Shown: positions 45,850 to 55,213, counted from the first letter of the stretch. The stretch is DNA of 64,000 nucleotides from Blastococcus litoris (GCF_003075095.1 NZ_QCZF01000014.1:1-64000); one strand, 5' to 3'. Numbers and translations: made by a program. The notes: generated by a model not told the origin, from the letters alone.

Positions 45850-48438
45850 ATGCCCGCCGCCGCCTCGCCGTTCCCGTCGGCGGCCCGCCCGGGCACCGCG
45901 CGGACGACGCTCACGCACTGCCCGTACTGCTCCCTGCAGTGCGGGATGCAGGTGACCGCGGGCGACCGCCCGGCCACGCTGGTGCCCGCCGACTTCCCGA
46001 CCAACCGGGGCGGTCTCTGCTCGAAGGGCTGGTCGTCCACCGAGCTCCTCGACCACCCCGAGCGGCTGCTCCGGCCGCTCGTCCGCAGCACCCCGGGCGA
46101 CCGCACCAGCCCCCTGGTCGAGAGCACCTGGGACGACGCCCTCGGGCGGCTGGTCGCGGCGATCGAGCGCACGCAGGAGCAGCACGGCCGCGACGCCGTC
46201 GGCTGCTTCGGCGGTGGGTCGCTCACCAACGAGCAGGCCTACCAGTTCGGCAAGTTCGCCCGGGTCGCCCTGCGCACGAGCGCCGTCGACTACAACGGCC
46301 GCTTCTGCATGTCGTCGGCGGCGGGCGCCGCGAACCGGGCCTTCGGCATCGACCGGGGGCTGCCCTTCCCGCTCTCCGACATCGCCGAGGCCGACGTCGT
46401 GGTGCTGGTCGGCAGCAACCCGGCCGACACCATGCCGCCGGCGATGCAGTGGTTCGACGCCGGCCGCGAGCGCGGTGCCGAGCACGTCGTCGTCGACCCC
46501 CGGCGGACGGCGACCGCGCGCAACGCCGCCCTGCACCTCCAGCCGTTGCCCGGCACGGACCTGGCGCTGGCGAACGGGCTGCTGCACATCGCTGTGGCCG
46601 AGGGGCTGGTCGACGAGGAGTACGTCGCTGCGCGCACCACGGGCTTCGACGACGTCAGGGCCGGCGTCGCCGCCTACTGGCCCGACCGGGTGGAGCGGAT
46701 CACCGGCGTGCCGGTCGCCGACCAGCGGCGCACGGTCTTCGCGCTGGCCCGGGCGGAGAAGGCGATCGTGCTGACCGCCCGCGGGGCCGAGCAGCACCGC
46801 AGCGGCACCGACACCGCGCAGGCGTGGATCAACCTCGCGCTCGCCCTCGGGCTGCCGGGCCGACCGGGCAGTGGGTGGGGGACCGTCACCGGCCAGGGGA
46901 ACGGGCAGGGCGGCCGCGAGCACGGGCAGAAGGCCGACCAGCTGCCCGGGTACCGGAGGCTCGACGACCCCGCCGCGCGAGCCCACGTCGCCGCCGTCTG
47001 GGGCGTGGACCCCGACGACCTGCCGGCGCCCGGGCGGAGCGCCTTCGAGCTGCTCGACGCGCTCGGCACCGAGGGGGGAGTGCGCACACTGCTCGTCCTC
47101 GCCTCCAACGTCGCCGTCTCCGCGCCCGATGCGCGCCGGGTGGTGAGCCGGCTCGGCGACCTCGACTTCCTCGCCGTCAGCGACTTCTTCCTCTCCGAGA
47201 CCGCCGAGCTCGCCGACGTCGTCCTGCCCAGCGCCATGTGGGCCGAGGAGGACGGCACGATGACCAACGTCGAGGGGCGGGTCATCCGGCGGCGGAAGTC
47301 GCTCGACCCGCCCGCCGGGGTGCCCGACGACCTCCAGCTGCTGGCCACGCTGGCCGACCGGCTCGGCGCGGGGCGGCACTTCAGCGGCGACCCCGAGACG
47401 GTCTTCGAGGAGCTCCGCCGGGCCAGCGCCGGGGGAGCGGCCGACTACGCCGGCATCAGCTACCGGCGGATCGACGACGAGCAGGGCGTCTTCTGGCCGT
47501 GCCCGTCGGAGACCCACCCGGGCACCCCGCGGCTGTTCACCGAGCGCTTCGCCACCCCGGACGGCCGGGCCCGGTTCGTGCGGGTCGAGCACGTCGACGC
47601 GCACGAGCGGCCGGACGCCGACCATCCCTACGTCCTCACCACCGGACGGGTGCTCGCCCAGTACCAGTCCGGCACGCAGACCCGCCGCACCCGCAGCCTC
47701 CAGCTGGTCGCGCCGACACCCCGCGCGGAGCTGCACCCCGACCTCGCCCGCCGGCTCGGGATCGCGCAGGACGACGTGGTCGAGCTGACCACCCGCCGGG
47801 GCCGGGCCCGCTTCCACGCGCTGGTCACCGACGCCGTGCGCCCCGACGTCGTCTTCGCGCCCTTCCACTGGGGCGGTGGCTCCAGTGCCAACGCCCTGAC
47901 CGACGCCGACGCGCTCGACCCCACGTCGAAGATGCCCGCCTTCAAGGTGTGCGCCGTCGCCGTCGCCCGCGTCGGCGGGCCCGAGGAGCTCATCCCGCCG
48001 CCGCCCGCCGCGACCCAGCCGCAGCCGCAGCCCCATTCCGTCCCGACCGCCCCCCAGCCGCGCCACCCCACCCGGAAGAGGAGCACCCGCGTGAAGAGCA
48101 CCCCACGCTTCCTGCAAGGCGTCTTCCCGATCAGCGGCGAGGGCCTGGCCAAGCCAGGTCCGGTCGACCCCGCCCTGCGCTACACGGTCCCGCAGGGCCG
48201 GTCCGCCCAGGCCCTGTACTTCCGCGGCGGCAACTCCACGGGGGAGCTGGTCTACGTGCTGCTCGTCCGCGACGGCGAGCCGATGCGCTGGTTCCCGGTC
48301 GGCGCCAAGGGCGAGGTGCACGTGCCGCTGCGCGTGGTCGAGGACCTCGTCGGCGGCACCGTCGTCGAGCTGCACGCGGCAGCGCCCGAGGGCGTCACCG
48401 GCGAGCTCGTGGTCGACCTCGGGCTGGTGGAGGTCTGA
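45850..48438 (+). CDS. nasA: Assimilatory nitrate reductase with C-terminal extension
   Basis: 862-residue cytosolic molybdopterin oxidoreductase. The [4Fe-4S] motif CPYCSLQC then GGLCSKGW gives Cys24, 27, 31 and 57. Substrate-domain signatures CFGGGSLTNEQAYQFGKFARVALRT and CMSSAAGAANRAFG, QGNGQGGREHGQKADQLPGYR, and ETAELADVVLPSAMWAEEDGTMTNVEGRV are typical of NasA/NarB. After residue ~720 follows a Pro/Gln/Thr-rich linker and a ~115-residue domain that looks like an independent gene (separate entry). It reduces nitrate to nitrite, likely with NADH or ferredoxin electrons. ATG overlaps nothing; stop overlaps nirB. Confidence 0.9.
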   Translation: MPAAASPFPSAARPGTARTTLTHCPYCSLQCGMQVTAGDRPATLVPADFPTNRGGLCSKGWSSTELLDHPERLLRPLVRSTPGDRTSPLVESTWDDALGRLVAAIERTQEQHGRDAVGCFGGGSLTNEQAYQFGKFARVALRTSAVDYNGRFCMSSAAGAANRAFGIDRGLPFPLSDIAEADVVVLVGSNPADTMPPAMQWFDAGRERGAEHVVVDPRRTATARNAALHLQPLPGTDLALANGLLHIAVAEGLVDEEYVAARTTGFDDVRAGVAAYWPDRVERITGVPVADQRRTVFALARAEKAIVLTARGAEQHRSGTDTAQAWINLALALGLPGRPGSGWGTVTGQGNGQGGREHGQKADQLPGYRRLDDPAARAHVAAVWGVDPDDLPAPGRSAFELLDALGTEGGVRTLLVLASNVAVSAPDARRVVSRLGDLDFLAVSDFFLSETAELADVVLPSAMWAEEDGTMTNVEGRVIRRRKSLDPPAGVPDDLQLLATLADRLGAGRHFSGDPETVFEELRRASAGGAADYAGISYRRIDDEQGVFWPCPSETHPGTPRLFTERFATPDGRARFVRVEHVDAHERPDADHPYVLTTGRVLAQYQSGTQTRRTRSLQLVAPTPRAELHPDLARRLGIAQDDVVELTTRRGRARFHALVTDAVRPDVVFAPFHWGGGSSANALTDADALDPTSKMPAFKVCAVAVARVGGPEELIPPPPAATQPQPQPHSVPTAPQPRHPTRKRSTRVKSTPRFLQGVFPISGEGLAKPGPVDPALRYTVPQGRSAQALYFRGGNSTGELVYVLLVRDGEPMRWFPVGAKGEVHVPLRVVEDLVGGTVVELHAAAPEGVTGELVVDLGLVEV
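48091..48438 (+). CDS. Possible separate cistron inside nasA frame
   Basis: GTG 48091 in the nasA frame is preceded by GGAAGAGGAG with a seven-base gap, a near-perfect SD. It encodes 115 residues from KSTPRFLQGVFPISGEG through GRSAQALYFRGGNSTGELVYVLLV and ending VDLGLVEV, a compact beta-rich domain, and shares the nasA stop. Preceding sequence (PAATQPQPQPHSVPTAPQPRH) reads like untranslated or linker sequence. Either it is made both as a fused tail and as a free protein, or the two genes have lost a stop codon between them. I do not recognise the domain. Confidence 0.6.
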   Translation: MKSTPRFLQGVFPISGEGLAKPGPVDPALRYTVPQGRSAQALYFRGGNSTGELVYVLLVRDGEPMRWFPVGAKGEVHVPLRVVEDLVGGTVVELHAAAPEGVTGELVVDLGLVEV

Positions 48439-50981
48439 TGACCACCGCCCCGACCCGTGGAGTCCTGGGTGGCCGCCCACGAGGCGTGACCGCGCTGCAC
48501 GTGGACGACGAGCTGGACACCCGCGGCCGGCTGGTCGTCGTTGGCAACGGCATGGCCGGCGCCCGCTTCGTCGAGGAGGTGCTCGAGCGCGGCGGTGGCG
48601 ACCAGTTCCGCATCACCGTCTTCGGCGACGAGCCGCACGGCAACTACAACCGGATCATGCTCTCGCCGGTGCTGGCCGGCGAGGAGCACGAGGACGACAT
48701 CGTCCTCAACAGCCACGAGTGGTACGCCGACAACGGCGTCGACCTCCGTGCCGGTGTCCGCGTCACGCGGATCGACACGGCGGCGAAACTGGTGCACGCC
48801 GAGGACGGGTCGAGCACGCCCTACGACCACCTCGTGCTCGCGACGGGCAGCTACTCGTTCGTCCCGCCGATGACCGGCGTGCGCACCGACGCCGGTGACC
48901 TGCTGCCCGGCGTGTACGGCTTCCGCACCATCGACGAGACGCGGGCGCTCCTGGCCGAGGCGGGCAGCTGCCGCCGCGCCGTCGTCATGGGTGGGGGCCT
49001 GCTCGGCCTGGAGGCGGCCCGCGCGCTCCAGGGGCACGGTCTGCAGGTCGACCTCCTGCACGCGATGCCGCACCTGATGAACGCCCAGCTCGACCCCGAG
49101 GCGGGCGCCATCCTGAAGAAGAGCGTCGAGCAGCTCGGGATCACCGTGCACCTCGACGTCCTGGCCGCGGAGGTCGTGGGCACCGACCGGGTCGAGGCCG
49201 TCGTCCTCAAGGACGGCCGGCGCATCGACACCGACCTGCTCGTGGTCGCCGCCGGCGTGCGCCCGCACACCGACGTCGCCGTCCGCTCCGGGCTGGAGGT
49301 GGAGCGGGCGATCGTCGTCGACGACCAGCTGCGCACCGACGACCCCGACGTCTACGCGATCGGGGAGTGCGCCCAGCACCGCGGCGAGGTCTACGGCCTG
49401 GTGGCCCCGGCCTGGGAGCACGCGAAGGTCCTCGCCGACGTGCTCACCGGCACCGACCCGGACGCCGAGTACCACGGCAGCCGGACGGCGACGAAGCTCA
49501 AGGTCGCCGGCGTCGACGTCGCCGTCATGGGGATCAGCACGCCGGAACGGGACGACGACGAGTTCCTGGTGATCTCCGAGCCGAGGCGCGGTGTGCACCT
49601 GTCGGTGGTCATCCGCGACGACACGCTGGTGGGCGCGACCCTGCTCGGCGACACCCGCAAGGTCGCCTTCCTGACCCAGGCGTTCGACCGCGGCGCCCCG
49701 CTGCCGGAGGAGCGCATCCGCCTGCTGGTCGACCTCTCCGACGGCGCGGAGGAGGTAGGCGTCGCCGAGATGCCGGCCGACTCGCAGGTCTGCAACTGCA
49801 ACGGGGTCTCGAAGGGCGACATCTGCGGGGCGGTGTCGGGCGGCTGCTCGAGCGTCGGCGAGGTCATGGACCGCACCCGCGCCGGCAAGGGCTGCGGCTC
49901 CTGCAAGTCGCTGGTCAAGCAGATCGTCGAGTGGGCCGCGGACGGCGACCTGGCGGAGGACCCTGCCGCGTCCTGGTACGTGCCCGGCATCCGGATGGCG
50001 AAGCCGGAGCTCATGGCCGCCATCCGGGAGCAGGACCTGCGCAGCGTCTCCGCCGTGTTCGCCGCCCTGGCGCCCGGCGGCAAGGAGGACGCGAAGTCGA
50101 AGATGGGCCTGACCTCGCTGCTGAAGATGCTCTGGGGGCACGACTTCGTCCCCGAGAAGGACGGCGAGTTCATCAACGACCGCGTGCACGGCAACATCCA
50201 GCGCGACGGCACGTTCTCCGTCGTCCCGCAGATGAAGGGCGGGGTGACCACCCCCGCCCAGCTGCGGAGGATCGCCGACGTCGCCGAGAAGTACGAGGTC
50301 CCGATGGTCAAGGTGACCGGCGGCCAGCGGATCGACCTGCTCGGCGTCCGCAAGGAGGACCTGCCGGCCATGTGGGACGACCTGGGCATGCCGTCCGGGT
50401 ACGCCTACGGCAAGAGCTTCCGCACGGTGAAGACCTGCGTCGGCAGCGACTTCTGCCGGTTCGGCCTGGGCGACTCGACCCAGCTGGGCATCGACCTGGA
50501 GACCCGGTTCCAGGGCATCGAGAGCCCGGCGAAGATGAAGCTCGCCGTCGTCGGCTGCCCGCGCAACTGCGCCGAGGCCTACGTCAAGGACGTCGGCGTG
50601 GTCGCGATCGGCGGCGGGAAGTGGGAGGTCTACGTCGGCGGCGCCGCCGGTGCCTCGGTGCGCAAGGGCGACCTGCTGGCCACCGTCGACTCACCCGAGG
50701 CCGTGATCACCCTGGCCGGCCGGTTCATGCAGTACTACCGCGAGAACGCCAACTGGCTCGAGCGGACCTACGACTTCGTGCCGCGCATCGGTCTGGAGAA
50801 GATCCGGCACGTCCTCCTCGAGGACGGCGAGGGCATCTGCGCCGACCTCGACGCCGGGATCCAGCGGTCGATCGACGCCTACCGCGATCCCTGGGGCCAG
50901 GACGCGAAGGAACCGGCCACACCGGGCCAGTTCCGCTCCTCGCTGCCCCTGATCCCGCTCCCGAAGGTGCCCGTGCGATGA
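48438..50981 (+). CDS. nirB: Nitrite reductase (NADH) large subunit
   Basis: 847 residues. FAD/NAD domain about 30-325 (LVVVGNGMAGARFVEEV, VVMGGGLLGLEAARAL, DVYAIGECAQHRGEVYGLVAPAWE), BFD-like [2Fe-2S] domain about 450-510 (CNCNGVSKGDICGA and GKGCGSCKSL), then the siroheme/[4Fe-4S] region with KTCVGSDFCRFGLGDS and GCPRNCAEAYVKD, giving four cluster cysteines. It reduces nitrite to ammonium with NADH. ATG overlaps the nasA stop; its stop overlaps nirD. Siroheme is supplied elsewhere. Confidence 0.96.
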   Translation: MTTAPTRGVLGGRPRGVTALHVDDELDTRGRLVVVGNGMAGARFVEEVLERGGGDQFRITVFGDEPHGNYNRIMLSPVLAGEEHEDDIVLNSHEWYADNGVDLRAGVRVTRIDTAAKLVHAEDGSSTPYDHLVLATGSYSFVPPMTGVRTDAGDLLPGVYGFRTIDETRALLAEAGSCRRAVVMGGGLLGLEAARALQGHGLQVDLLHAMPHLMNAQLDPEAGAILKKSVEQLGITVHLDVLAAEVVGTDRVEAVVLKDGRRIDTDLLVVAAGVRPHTDVAVRSGLEVERAIVVDDQLRTDDPDVYAIGECAQHRGEVYGLVAPAWEHAKVLADVLTGTDPDAEYHGSRTATKLKVAGVDVAVMGISTPERDDDEFLVISEPRRGVHLSVVIRDDTLVGATLLGDTRKVAFLTQAFDRGAPLPEERIRLLVDLSDGAEEVGVAEMPADSQVCNCNGVSKGDICGAVSGGCSSVGEVMDRTRAGKGCGSCKSLVKQIVEWAADGDLAEDPAASWYVPGIRMAKPELMAAIREQDLRSVSAVFAALAPGGKEDAKSKMGLTSLLKMLWGHDFVPEKDGEFINDRVHGNIQRDGTFSVVPQMKGGVTTPAQLRRIADVAEKYEVPMVKVTGGQRIDLLGVRKEDLPAMWDDLGMPSGYAYGKSFRTVKTCVGSDFCRFGLGDSTQLGIDLETRFQGIESPAKMKLAVVGCPRNCAEAYVKDVGVVAIGGGKWEVYVGGAAGASVRKGDLLATVDSPEAVITLAGRFMQYYRENANWLERTYDFVPRIGLEKIRHVLLEDGEGICADLDAGIQRSIDAYRDPWGQDAKEPATPGQFRSSLPLIPLPKVPVR

Positions 50982-51304
50982 GCCTGACCGACGTCCGCAC
51001 CACCACCGAGCACGTCCTCGGCCCGGTGGCGGAGATCCCGCCGGGGGAGGGGCGGGCCTTCGTCGCCGACGGCGTCCAGATCGCCGTGTTCCGGCTGCGG
51101 GACGGCTCGCTGCACGCGACGCAGGCCGCCTGCCCCCACGCAGGCGGCCCGCTGGCCGACGGGCAGACCGACGTCGACGTGCTGGTCTGCCCGCTGCACC
51201 TCTACGCGTACCGGTGGTCCGACGGCGCCGCGACGTCCGGAGCCCCGCCGATCCGGCTGTTCCCGGTGCGCGAGGTGGACGGGATGGTCGTCGTCGAGCT
51301 GTAG
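50978..51304 (+). CDS. nirD: Nitrite reductase small subunit, Rieske type
   Basis: 108-residue Rieske-fold protein. CPHAGG (Cys52, His54) and CPLHLYAY (Cys71, His74) would bind a [2Fe-2S] cluster, whereas E. coli NirD has lost these ligands, so this one may carry electrons. It follows nirB with an overlapping ATGA and closes the nasA-nirBD operon. Confidence 0.92.
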   Translation: MSLTDVRTTTEHVLGPVAEIPPGEGRAFVADGVQIAVFRLRDGSLHATQAACPHAGGPLADGQTDVDVLVCPLHLYAYRWSDGAATSGAPPIRLFPVREVDGMVVVEL

Positions 51305-51308
51305 CGGC

Positions 51309-51938
51309 TCAGGCGAACTCGTAGGAGACGGCGCCGTCCTCGTCCACCGTCGCCACGACCTCGGCGGTGTCCGAGGCGTCGGCGGCGTTGTCGACGAAGC
51401 AGGGGATCGGCGTGCCGACCGCGTCGACGAGCACCGACCGACCGTCGGTGTCGCAGCTGCTGATGACGACCACGCCGGTCAGCTCACCCAGCTGCTCGTC
51501 CAGGGACGCCTCGACCGTCCCGACGTCGACGAAGGTGTTGTCGCTCTCGATCTGCACGTTGCCCTCGTCGTCGGTCTGCGTGACGGTGAAGGAGATCGGC
51601 TGCCCCTCCAGGGACGCGGTGCAGGTGAACGCGGCTCCCGACTCCGCCTCGACGTCGGCGGGGCAGGCGACGTCCTCGGGCGCGACGCCGGTCTGCTCGG
51701 CGGTCAGGCGCTGCACCTGGGTCTCGACGTCGGCGGTGTCCAGGGTCTTCGCGCCGAACAGGAGCAGCGCGCCGACGACGAGCCCGCCGATGACCACCAC
51801 CGCCCCGACGACCGCGGCGACGACGGCCCCGGTGCGCCGGCGTCGCGGCGTCGGCGCGGGCGCGTAGCCGCCGGGCGGCGGGCCGTACTGCGGCACCGGC
51901 GAGCCGGAGGGCGGGGTGGGGTAGGTCTGCGAAGCCAT
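51309..51938 (-). CDS. DUF4333 membrane-anchored protein
   Basis: 209 residues. Disordered Pro/Tyr/Gly-rich N-terminus, basic patch PRRRR, one transmembrane helix about 37-60, then two DUF4333-like halves outside the cell: TADVETQVQRLTAEQTGVAPEDVACPADV with AAFTCTASLEG (disulfide-like Cys pair), then a second half with ISSCDTDGRSV and PIPCFVDNA. The family is common in actinobacterial envelopes; function unknown. ATG 51938 follows GAGGAG. Convergent with nirD. Confidence 0.8.
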   Translation of the reverse strand: MASQTYPTPPSGSPVPQYGPPPGGYAPAPTPRRRRTGAVVAAVVGAVVVIGGLVVGALLLFGAKTLDTADVETQVQRLTAEQTGVAPEDVACPADVEAESGAAFTCTASLEGQPISFTVTQTDDEGNVQIESDNTFVDVGTVEASLDEQLGELTGVVVISSCDTDGRSVLVDAVGTPIPCFVDNAADASDTAEVVATVDEDGAVSYEFA

Positions 51939-52036
51939 CGGGGTTCTCCTCGTCGGGGGCGGTCGGGGGCGACCATGACGGGAGTCGCTTACGGGCGGCT
52001 TGGATGCACTTGCGCCGCACTTGAGGCGGCAGCGCG

Positions 52037-53806
52037 TCAGCCGGCGAGGTCGGCGTTGACGAACGGGACGGCCTCCACGGTCCCGCCGTCCGCCGTGGTC
52101 ACCGCCACCCGGCCGACGTCCCCGGGCGAGCGGACGACGACCACCCCGTCCGCCAACGGGTGCTCGCCGATCGCGGCCCCGGAGCCGTCGAGCACCTGCA
52201 CCGACGTCGCCGTCCGCGGCGCGACGACGACCAGGAACCGGGAGATCTCCGCCCGCATGGAGAGGTCCCTGAAGTCGCAGCGCAGGACGACGACGCGCTC
52301 CCCCGGCGGCGGCCCGGCGGGCAGCACACCCGTGCCGCACCACGAGGTCACCGCCGGCCCGCCCGGGTCCGCCTCGTAGCCGTAGGGCGCGGTCACCACG
52401 AAGGCGCCGGACGGCTGCGCGACCGCCAGGACGCTCAGCCGGGTGGGGCTGCCCTCGGGCCCGGGCAGGTCCCCGGACCAGAGCTCCGTCACCGGGGTGT
52501 CGTCGGCGGGGAGGCCCAGCTGTCCGAGCACCGAGCGGAGCCGCGACCCCACGGCGACCTCCTGGACGGCAGGCGCCGGGGCCGGCCGCAGCCGGGTCAG
52601 CCGGACGTCGAGGTCGGGCTCGCCGGGGTCGGCGAGGACGGTCGGGGGGAGGAGGGGGAGGGGGCGGCCGTCCCGGACCACCCGGACGCGGACGGCGCCG
52701 ATGCCGGTGCCGGGCAGCGGTGGGAGGCCGACGACGGCCAGGCCCTCCGGCGAGGGGACGCGGCGGTGGTCGCGGGTGACCGCGCCGTCGGCGGTCACCA
52801 CCGGCCGCTCCGACACCTCGACGCGGTCGCCGGGGGCGCCGACCACGACCAGGGCGCCCGTCGCCGGGTCGGACGCCGAGACGGGGAGGGCCGGGTCGGG
52901 AGCCGTCCGGACCGAGCGCAGCACCATCCGGTCCGCAGCGCCACCGGCCGGACCGGTGAACCACGCGACGGCCGCCGGGCGTGACGGGGTACCGCCGGCG
53001 GCCACCAGCGCCCAGCGCCCGGCGGGGACGTCGCCCGCGAACACGACCCCCCGGTCCGGCGGTGCCCCCGGCCAGGACGCCTCCCGCATCCCCTGGAGGA
53101 ATCCGTCGTCGCCGGCCAGCGAGCCGATCGTCGGTCCACCGAAGACCGCCGGCGGTGCGCCGGGCCCCCGGGGCAGCAGCGGCGTCAGCGCGAGGAGCAG
53201 GACGGCGGTGACCACGGCCGCGGCGGCTGCGCGCCGGCGGCGGCGACGGCTGCGCGCGGCGTCGCGGACCGCCGTGGTGATCGTGTCCAGGGCGGTCGGG
53301 GGCAGCGCGCGTCCCGCGGCGAGCCGGGAGAGCCGCTCGCGGAGCTCCGGACGTGGTCCTCCGGGCGACTGCGTCGTCCCCGGAGGTCGGAACGGCGCAG
53401 CAGCGAGGTCGCGTGCGCGCCGGTCGTCGTCGTCACGGCCCACCAGATCGGCACGCAGCAGCGCCACCGCCCGATCGCCCTCGCCGGCCGGCAGCGGGTC
53501 CGCGACCAGGTGCAGGACGGCCATCGCCCGGTCCCGGCCGGGGAGAGCGCGCAGGGCGGACGCCAGGGCGCCGTCCTCGTCGTCCGGCGGCGTGGTCGCC
53601 GACTCGACGACCTGCACCACCCGGCCCGGTGCCCGGGGCCCGGTCCGGACCAGTGCCCGGCGCGCGCTGTCCGGGTCGTCGAGGGCGCCGGGCGTGGCCA
53701 GCGCCGCGGCCAGGAGCGCGACCGCCTCGTCGGGGGAGTCGGTGAGGAGCACCGCGACCGGGACCAGCGGGGGCAGCAGTGCAGCCAGGGCGTCCCGCTG
53801 GTCCAT
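52037..53806 (-). CDS. Large membrane-anchored protein, function unknown
   Basis: 589 residues. An N-terminal ~190-residue soluble part (DSPDEAVALLAAALATPGALDDPDSARRALVRTG, ALPGRDRAMAVLHLVADPL) rich in Ala and Arg and vaguely like a degenerate sigma-70 (SigE-type) fold, then a basic patch and a single helix at about 192-212, and an extracytoplasmic ~375-residue domain of beta-like Gly/Val/Pro-rich sequence. ATG 53806 with GGAGGG about nine bases upstream. Not recognised. The layout suggests a membrane sensor protein. It is downstream of an ~316-bp space in which I see no gene. Confidence 0.6.
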   Translation of the reverse strand: MDQRDALAALLPPLVPVAVLLTDSPDEAVALLAAALATPGALDDPDSARRALVRTGPRAPGRVVQVVESATTPPDDEDGALASALRALPGRDRAMAVLHLVADPLPAGEGDRAVALLRADLVGRDDDDRRARDLAAAPFRPPGTTQSPGGPRPELRERLSRLAAGRALPPTALDTITTAVRDAARSRRRRRRAAAAAVVTAVLLLALTPLLPRGPGAPPAVFGGPTIGSLAGDDGFLQGMREASWPGAPPDRGVVFAGDVPAGRWALVAAGGTPSRPAAVAWFTGPAGGAADRMVLRSVRTAPDPALPVSASDPATGALVVVGAPGDRVEVSERPVVTADGAVTRDHRRVPSPEGLAVVGLPPLPGTGIGAVRVRVVRDGRPLPLLPPTVLADPGEPDLDVRLTRLRPAPAPAVQEVAVGSRLRSVLGQLGLPADDTPVTELWSGDLPGPEGSPTRLSVLAVAQPSGAFVVTAPYGYEADPGGPAVTSWCGTGVLPAGPPPGERVVVLRCDFRDLSMRAEISRFLVVVAPRTATSVQVLDGSGAAIGEHPLADGVVVVRSPGDVGRVAVTTADGGTVEAVPFVNADLAG

Positions 53807-54122
53807 CCGACGCTCCCTCCGCCGCCGCCACTGTCCTCCTGGAACCCCGGGGCAGCACCCGGGGCCCGGTCAGGGTGCTGGACGACGACCGTGGCAGCCT
53901 GCGGGCCCGCATTCTCCGTGCCACCCACCCGTCCGCCCCGAGCACCGTGACCGGCACCGACCCGGGTGGACATGTCGAGCCGAGGCTCTCCGGATCGCCG
54001 TGCCGGGTCCCCTGAAGGCCGCAGGAGATCGGGCAGACGGACCGTGCTCTCCGCCGGGAAGGCGGCGAGCGCCAGGCCGGTGGCCGGCAGGCATCCGCCG
54101 CGGCGGCTCCCATGCGGCCGGT
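53807..54122. other. Non-coding space, nothing recognised
   Basis: Between the 589-residue protein and the small 58-codon frame. Frames here are open but have no protein-like composition or SD. It may hold the promoter of the 589-residue gene (minus). No repeat or hairpin of note. Confidence 0.5.
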
Positions 54123-54299
54123 TCAGCCGGCGGTGGAGTCCGGGCCGGGCCGGGCGGCCGGGAGCGGCGGCACGACCAGCGGACGGCGACGACGGCGCTT
54201 GAGGTCGGACAGCACACGGCGCCGGTGGGCGTCCTCGGCCAGCTGACGCGCGGCGATCACCGATGCGGTGTCCGCGGTGGTGCCGTGGTGCTCGAGCAA
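54123..54299 (-). CDS. Possible 58-residue basic protein
   Basis: TTG 54299 (SD-like GAGGGGAG seven to eight bases upstream) gives MLEHHGTTADTASVIAARQ, AEDAHRRRVLSDLKRRRRR and a Pro-rich tail. It is the only compositionally plausible frame here, helical and very basic; may bind nucleic acid. Weak start, no homolog known to me. Confidence 0.35.
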   Translation of the reverse strand: MLEHHGTTADTASVIAARQLAEDAHRRRVLSDLKRRRRRPLVVPPLPAARPGPDSTAG

Positions 54300-54400
54300 C
54301 GCTGGCTCCCCTCGGTGGCCCCCTGGTACGTAAGACGCTCCGAGGGGGCGGAAAGGATGACACCCGGCGGCAACGAATCGGTAACGATTCGTGCCGCTGC

Positions 54401-55201
54401 TCAGCTGCGGGGGAGACCGAGGTCGGCCAAGGCGGTGGCGACGGCGTCGTCGTGCAGCAGGTCGAGCACCAGCAGCCGGTGCACGAGCACGCCCCGGCGG
54501 GTGAGCCGCAGGTCGGCCGCCCGGAGGCGGGGCAGCGTGGCGACCGGCCGCGCGGTGACGGGCGGCGGGTCGAGCAGTCCGGCCGACTGCAGGCCGGTGA
54601 CGTCCTCGCGGGCGCCCCACGCCGACCATGCGCGCGGCTCGTCCTCGAGGGGGGCCATGGGCAGCGGCACGCGCTCCCGTCGGCCGACCCCGGCCAGCAG
54701 GGCGAGCTGCCGCCAGCTCAGCGACTCCACCAGCCGCAGCGCCCGCCCGGCGAGCGCGAGGTCGACGTCCGCGGACACGGCCACCTCCGCGAGCAGGTAG
54801 CCCAGGTGACGGACCCGGCGCTCGTCGGTCGAGCGGCGGGCCGCGCCGACCACCGCCTCGGCCAGTTCCTGGGCGGGCGGGCGACCGCCAGGGCGCTCGC
54901 CGAACCAGTCGTCTCGCGTCGGCCGGCCGTTGCGGCGCAGCGTCGCGGCGTACTCGACGGCGAAGGCGAGGGCGGCTCCGGCGCGCACCCGCTCCCGGGG
55001 GACCGGCACGCCGGCCGCCTCACCGGCGACGTCCCGCAGGCACGCGGCGAACCGGTCGTCGACCTGCACCACCGCGGCAGCCGGCTCGAAGACCACGGTC
55101 GCCGCGGCCCGGCACATCGACCCCGCCACGGGGCTGCCGGCCTCGATGAGGGCCCGGCCGGTCAGCCCGTCCTCGGCGTGGGTCTGCTCGGATGCGGTCA
55201 C
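54401..55201 (-). CDS. Unrecognised protein, 266 residues
   Basis: Soluble, helix-rich. GSMCRAAATVVFEPAAAVVQ near 30, RRVRHLGYLLAEVAVSADVDLALAGRALRLVESLSWRQLALL around 130-170, and VTGLQSAGLLDPPP then LTRRGVLVHRLLVLDLLHDDAV at the end. Not assigned to a family. GTG 55201 is preceded by GAAGAT exactly six bases upstream, a leaderless-type start. Divergent from narK. No signal peptide. Confidence 0.6.
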   Translation of the reverse strand: MTASEQTHAEDGLTGRALIEAGSPVAGSMCRAAATVVFEPAAAVVQVDDRFAACLRDVAGEAAGVPVPRERVRAGAALAFAVEYAATLRRNGRPTRDDWFGERPGGRPPAQELAEAVVGAARRSTDERRVRHLGYLLAEVAVSADVDLALAGRALRLVESLSWRQLALLAGVGRRERVPLPMAPLEDEPRAWSAWGAREDVTGLQSAGLLDPPPVTARPVATLPRLRAADLRLTRRGVLVHRLLVLDLLHDDAVATALADLGLPRS

Positions 55202-55207
55202 CCGGTG

Positions 55208-55213
55208 ATCTTC
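55208..55213 (-). promoter_or_regulatory. -10 element before 266-residue protein
   Basis: GAAGAT on the minus strand, six bases before GTG 55201; NANNNT pattern. Confidence 0.4.

Noticed and set aside
53779-54015. 78-codon plus-strand frame in the 316-bp gap
   Set aside because: No SD, low-complexity composition, no recognisable domain.
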